A stretch of 8,388 nt of DNA, taken from assembly GCA_029262095.1 (NCBI GenBank), contig JAJDAB010000050.1:1-8388 (forward strand), given 5' to 3'. This document shows, in pieces, positions 6,880 through 8,388 of this stretch (positions within the stretch are counted from its first letter, which is position 1; every line of letters starts with the position of its first letter). This DNA comes from Candidatus Hydrogenedentota bacterium. Its GTDB lineage: Bacteria; Hydrogenedentota; Hydrogenedentia; Hydrogenedentales; SLHB01. The notes beneath the pieces are model-generated. The model worked only from the letters and a program-made list of their open reading frames with translations, did no database searches and was not told the DNA's origin. The position numbers and the translations under genes are program-made.

Positions 6880-7062
6880 GTCGTCATTGCGGCGACGCTC
6901 ACGGAGGATTTCGGGCCGTGACGAACGAATGCCGTGAATTAATCCCTGCGCGCATCCGTCGTACTGGATCAGGAGTCGTCAGGAAGTCGCGCCATGCGCG
7001 GACTGACTCGTGGATGATACTATGGGGGCGTAACGCAACCATGTCGGCCCAGCAGTAAAATC
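6880..7062. other. Intergenic leader before rel, no clear signal
   Basis: This 183-bp gap between the TolC-family stop and the Rel start contains TCACGG at 6899-6904, which could pair with either of two CCGTGA copies (6916-6921, 6932-6937). No T-run follows, so I do not call a terminator. No convincing promoter or strong ribosome-binding site precedes the Rel ATG. Confidence 0.4.
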
Positions 7063-8388
7063 ATGCGCGAAGACTTCGCCAAACTCGCCAAGACCCTCCG
7101 AAAAACGTTTTCCGACGAAGACGTTGCGTTGGTCCGCCGTGCATATTCCCGCGCGAGCGAAGCCCATCAAGGTACCAAACGCCTCTCCGGTGAGCCGTAC
7201 ATTACGCATTGTGTTGCCGTCGCACGCATCCTCCAACAAACCGGTATGGATCCAACCACCATCGCTGCAGCGCTCCTCCACGACGTGTTGGAAGATACCA
7301 CGGTGTCCTACGACGCCCTTGCCAAAGAGTTCGGCGAAGAAATCGCCGATCTGGTCGACGGCGTCAGCAAGATCAAGCACATCGAGTGGGCCGCCACTGC
7401 TGAAGCGGAAAAAGAAAAGCAGGCCGAAAACCTCCGCAAGATGCTGGTCGCCACCGCGAAAGACGTTCGCGTCGTCATCATCAAACTAGCTGACCGTCTC
7501 CACAACATGCGCACACTAGAGCACATCAAGGAACGGCACCGCGTCGTGCGCATCTGCCGCGAAACGGTGGATATCTACGCGCCCATCGCGCGAAGGCTGG
7601 GTATCGCCGCGTGGCAGTGGGAATTGGAAGATCACGCGTTTCACTTCTTGCACCCCAATGAATACCGCGAATTGGCACGGCGCCTCGCCATGAAGCGCAA
7701 AGAGCGAGAAGCGCTATTGAACGAAACGATAACCCTACTGGGGAAGCGATTAGAAGAGGCAGAAGTCGCGGCACGCGTAATCGGGCGTCCAAAACACCTA
7801 TACAGTATATATCGAAAGATGGTCAGTCAGGGGAAGGGCTTCGACCAAGTTCTCGACGTCATGGCGTTGCGCATAATCACGCAAACCGTTTCCGGTAGCT
7901 ACAACGCGCTCGGCGTTGTGCATCAACTTTGGTTACCGGTGCCCGGGCGCGTTAAAGACTATGTCGCAATGCCTAAACTAAACATGTACCAATCCATTCA
8001 CACCACCGTGATGCATTCAAATGGGCAGCCCTTAGAAGTTCAAATCCGAACCGAGGAAATGGACCATACCGCGCGCGAAGGTATTTCAGCGCATTGGCGA
8101 TACAAAGAAGAAAAGACCGATTCCAAGCTCGATTTGCAATTGGGATGGCTAAGCCAGATGTACGACTGGCTACAAGACGCTCACGCCCCGGACGAATTGC
8201 TCGATAGTCTGCGCCGCGACATTAGCGTCCGCGACGTATACGTTTTCACGCCGCGCGGGAAAGTTATCGAATTCCCGTCCGGCGCAACACCGATCGATTT
8301 TGCCTATCGGGTCCACTCGGATGTCGGACATCAATGCGTCGGCGCACGAGTCAACGGCCAGGCGGTTCCACTTCGATATCACCTGCAA
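7063..8388 (+). CDS. rel: Bifunctional (p)ppGpp synthetase/hydrolase Rel/SpoT (N-terminal part)
   Basis: Makes and degrades the stringent-response alarmone (p)ppGpp in the cytoplasm. The frame is open for 442 codons from the ATG at 7063 to the window end, so the distal part is missing; full proteins are about 700-750 residues. The hydrolase half appears intact: SGEPYITH (42-49), HDVLEDT with H73-D74 and E77-D78, and KLADRLHNMRTL (141-152, D144). The synthetase half has GRPKHLYSIYRKM (241-253), DVMALR with D265, RVKDYVAMPKLNMYQSIH (296-313) and E325 in LEVQIRT. R296-V-K-D299 is the RXKD motif of bifunctional enzymes rather than the EXDD motif of synthetase-only RelA. A TGS domain begins near DVYVFTPRGKVIEFPSGATP (391-410). 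ACT and zinc-finger regions would lie beyond the window. At residues 337-345 the usual AExGxAAHW reads AREGISAHW. An in-frame TGA at 7015 with no start between it and 7063 supports the start, though no good ribosome-binding site is seen. Confidence 0.96.
   Translation, partial: MREDFAKLAKTLRKTFSDEDVALVRRAYSRASEAHQGTKRLSGEPYITHCVAVARILQQTGMDPTTIAAALLHDVLEDTTVSYDALAKEFGEEIADLVDGVSKIKHIEWAATAEAEKEKQAENLRKMLVATAKDVRVVIIKLADRLHNMRTLEHIKERHRVVRICRETVDIYAPIARRLGIAAWQWELEDHAFHFLHPNEYRELARRLAMKRKEREALLNETITLLGKRLEEAEVAARVIGRPKHLYSIYRKMVSQGKGFDQVLDVMALRIITQTVSGSYNALGVVHQLWLPVPGRVKDYVAMPKLNMYQSIHTTVMHSNGQPLEVQIRTEEMDHTAREGISAHWRYKEEKTDSKLDLQLGWLSQMYDWLQDAHAPDELLDSLRRDISVRDVYVFTPRGKVIEFPSGATPIDFAYRVHSDVGHQCVGARVNGQAVPLRYHLQ

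Noticed and set aside
6899..6937. Possible terminator or attenuator hairpin after the TolC-family gene
   Set aside because: The stem is only 6 bp, two alternative partners exist, and no T-run follows.
7041..7062. Earlier Rel start at the ATG at 7041
   Set aside because: That ATG is in a different frame and meets a TAA at 7056-7058.
6979..7380. Minus-strand open frame of 133 codons
   Set aside because: It lies opposite the hydrolase domain of Rel, whose family motifs are unambiguous; it shows no recognisable protein features.
8170..8388. Minus-strand open frame at the right edge
   Set aside because: It runs opposite the Rel TGS domain and has no features of its own.

Overview
The window looks like chromosomal DNA of a moderately GC-rich, Gram-negative-type bacterium. 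A TolC-family outer-membrane protein implies an outer membrane. A secreted DUF1080 (3-keto-disaccharide hydrolase family) protein beside an uncharacterised secreted protein is a pairing I associate with Planctomycetota, Hydrogenedentota and similar lineages. Intergenic repeats of the 'GTCATCCCGAGCGAAG' kind fit such genomes too. The lineage assignment is inference from gene content, not from a marker gene.

Layout: (1) 1-561 (+), the C-terminal part of a threonine/serine-dehydratase-like PLP enzyme that enters from outside the window. (2) 562-779, an intergenic stretch with an imperfect 30-bp inverted repeat and three tandem 8-bp units. (3) 780-1562 (+), a PhzF-family isomerase. (4) 1563-1712, a convergent intergenic stretch almost filled by a palindrome that folds as a three-way junction. 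(5) 1713-5031 (-), three tightly packed genes, read right to left: a secreted two-part protein with a C-terminal DUF1080 domain, a secreted protein of unknown function, and the adenine DNA glycosylase MutY, whose start overlaps the preceding gene by 55 nt. (6) 5032-5256, a divergent promoter region with a good sigma70-type promoter for the rightward gene. (7) 5257-6879 (+), a TolC-family protein with a glycine-rich insert in a predicted surface loop. (8) 6880-7062, an intergenic leader with no clear signal. (9) 7063-8388 (+), the N-terminal 442 residues of a bifunctional Rel/SpoT (p)ppGpp synthetase/hydrolase that runs off the window.

The genes do not form one pathway. The DUF1080 gene and its partner look like a small secreted carbohydrate-related module, with mutY translated from the same transcript by position. 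The TolC protein has no membrane-fusion or inner-membrane pump gene next to it here. MutY and Rel are housekeeping functions: repair of 8-oxoguanine:A mispairs and the stringent response. I see no RNA gene, CRISPR array, transposase or phage gene. I found no convincing new defence or mobile system. The items most worth a second look are the three-way-junction palindrome, the DUF1080 fusion with its unknown partner, the glycine-rich loop in the TolC protein and an unusual residue in Rel.
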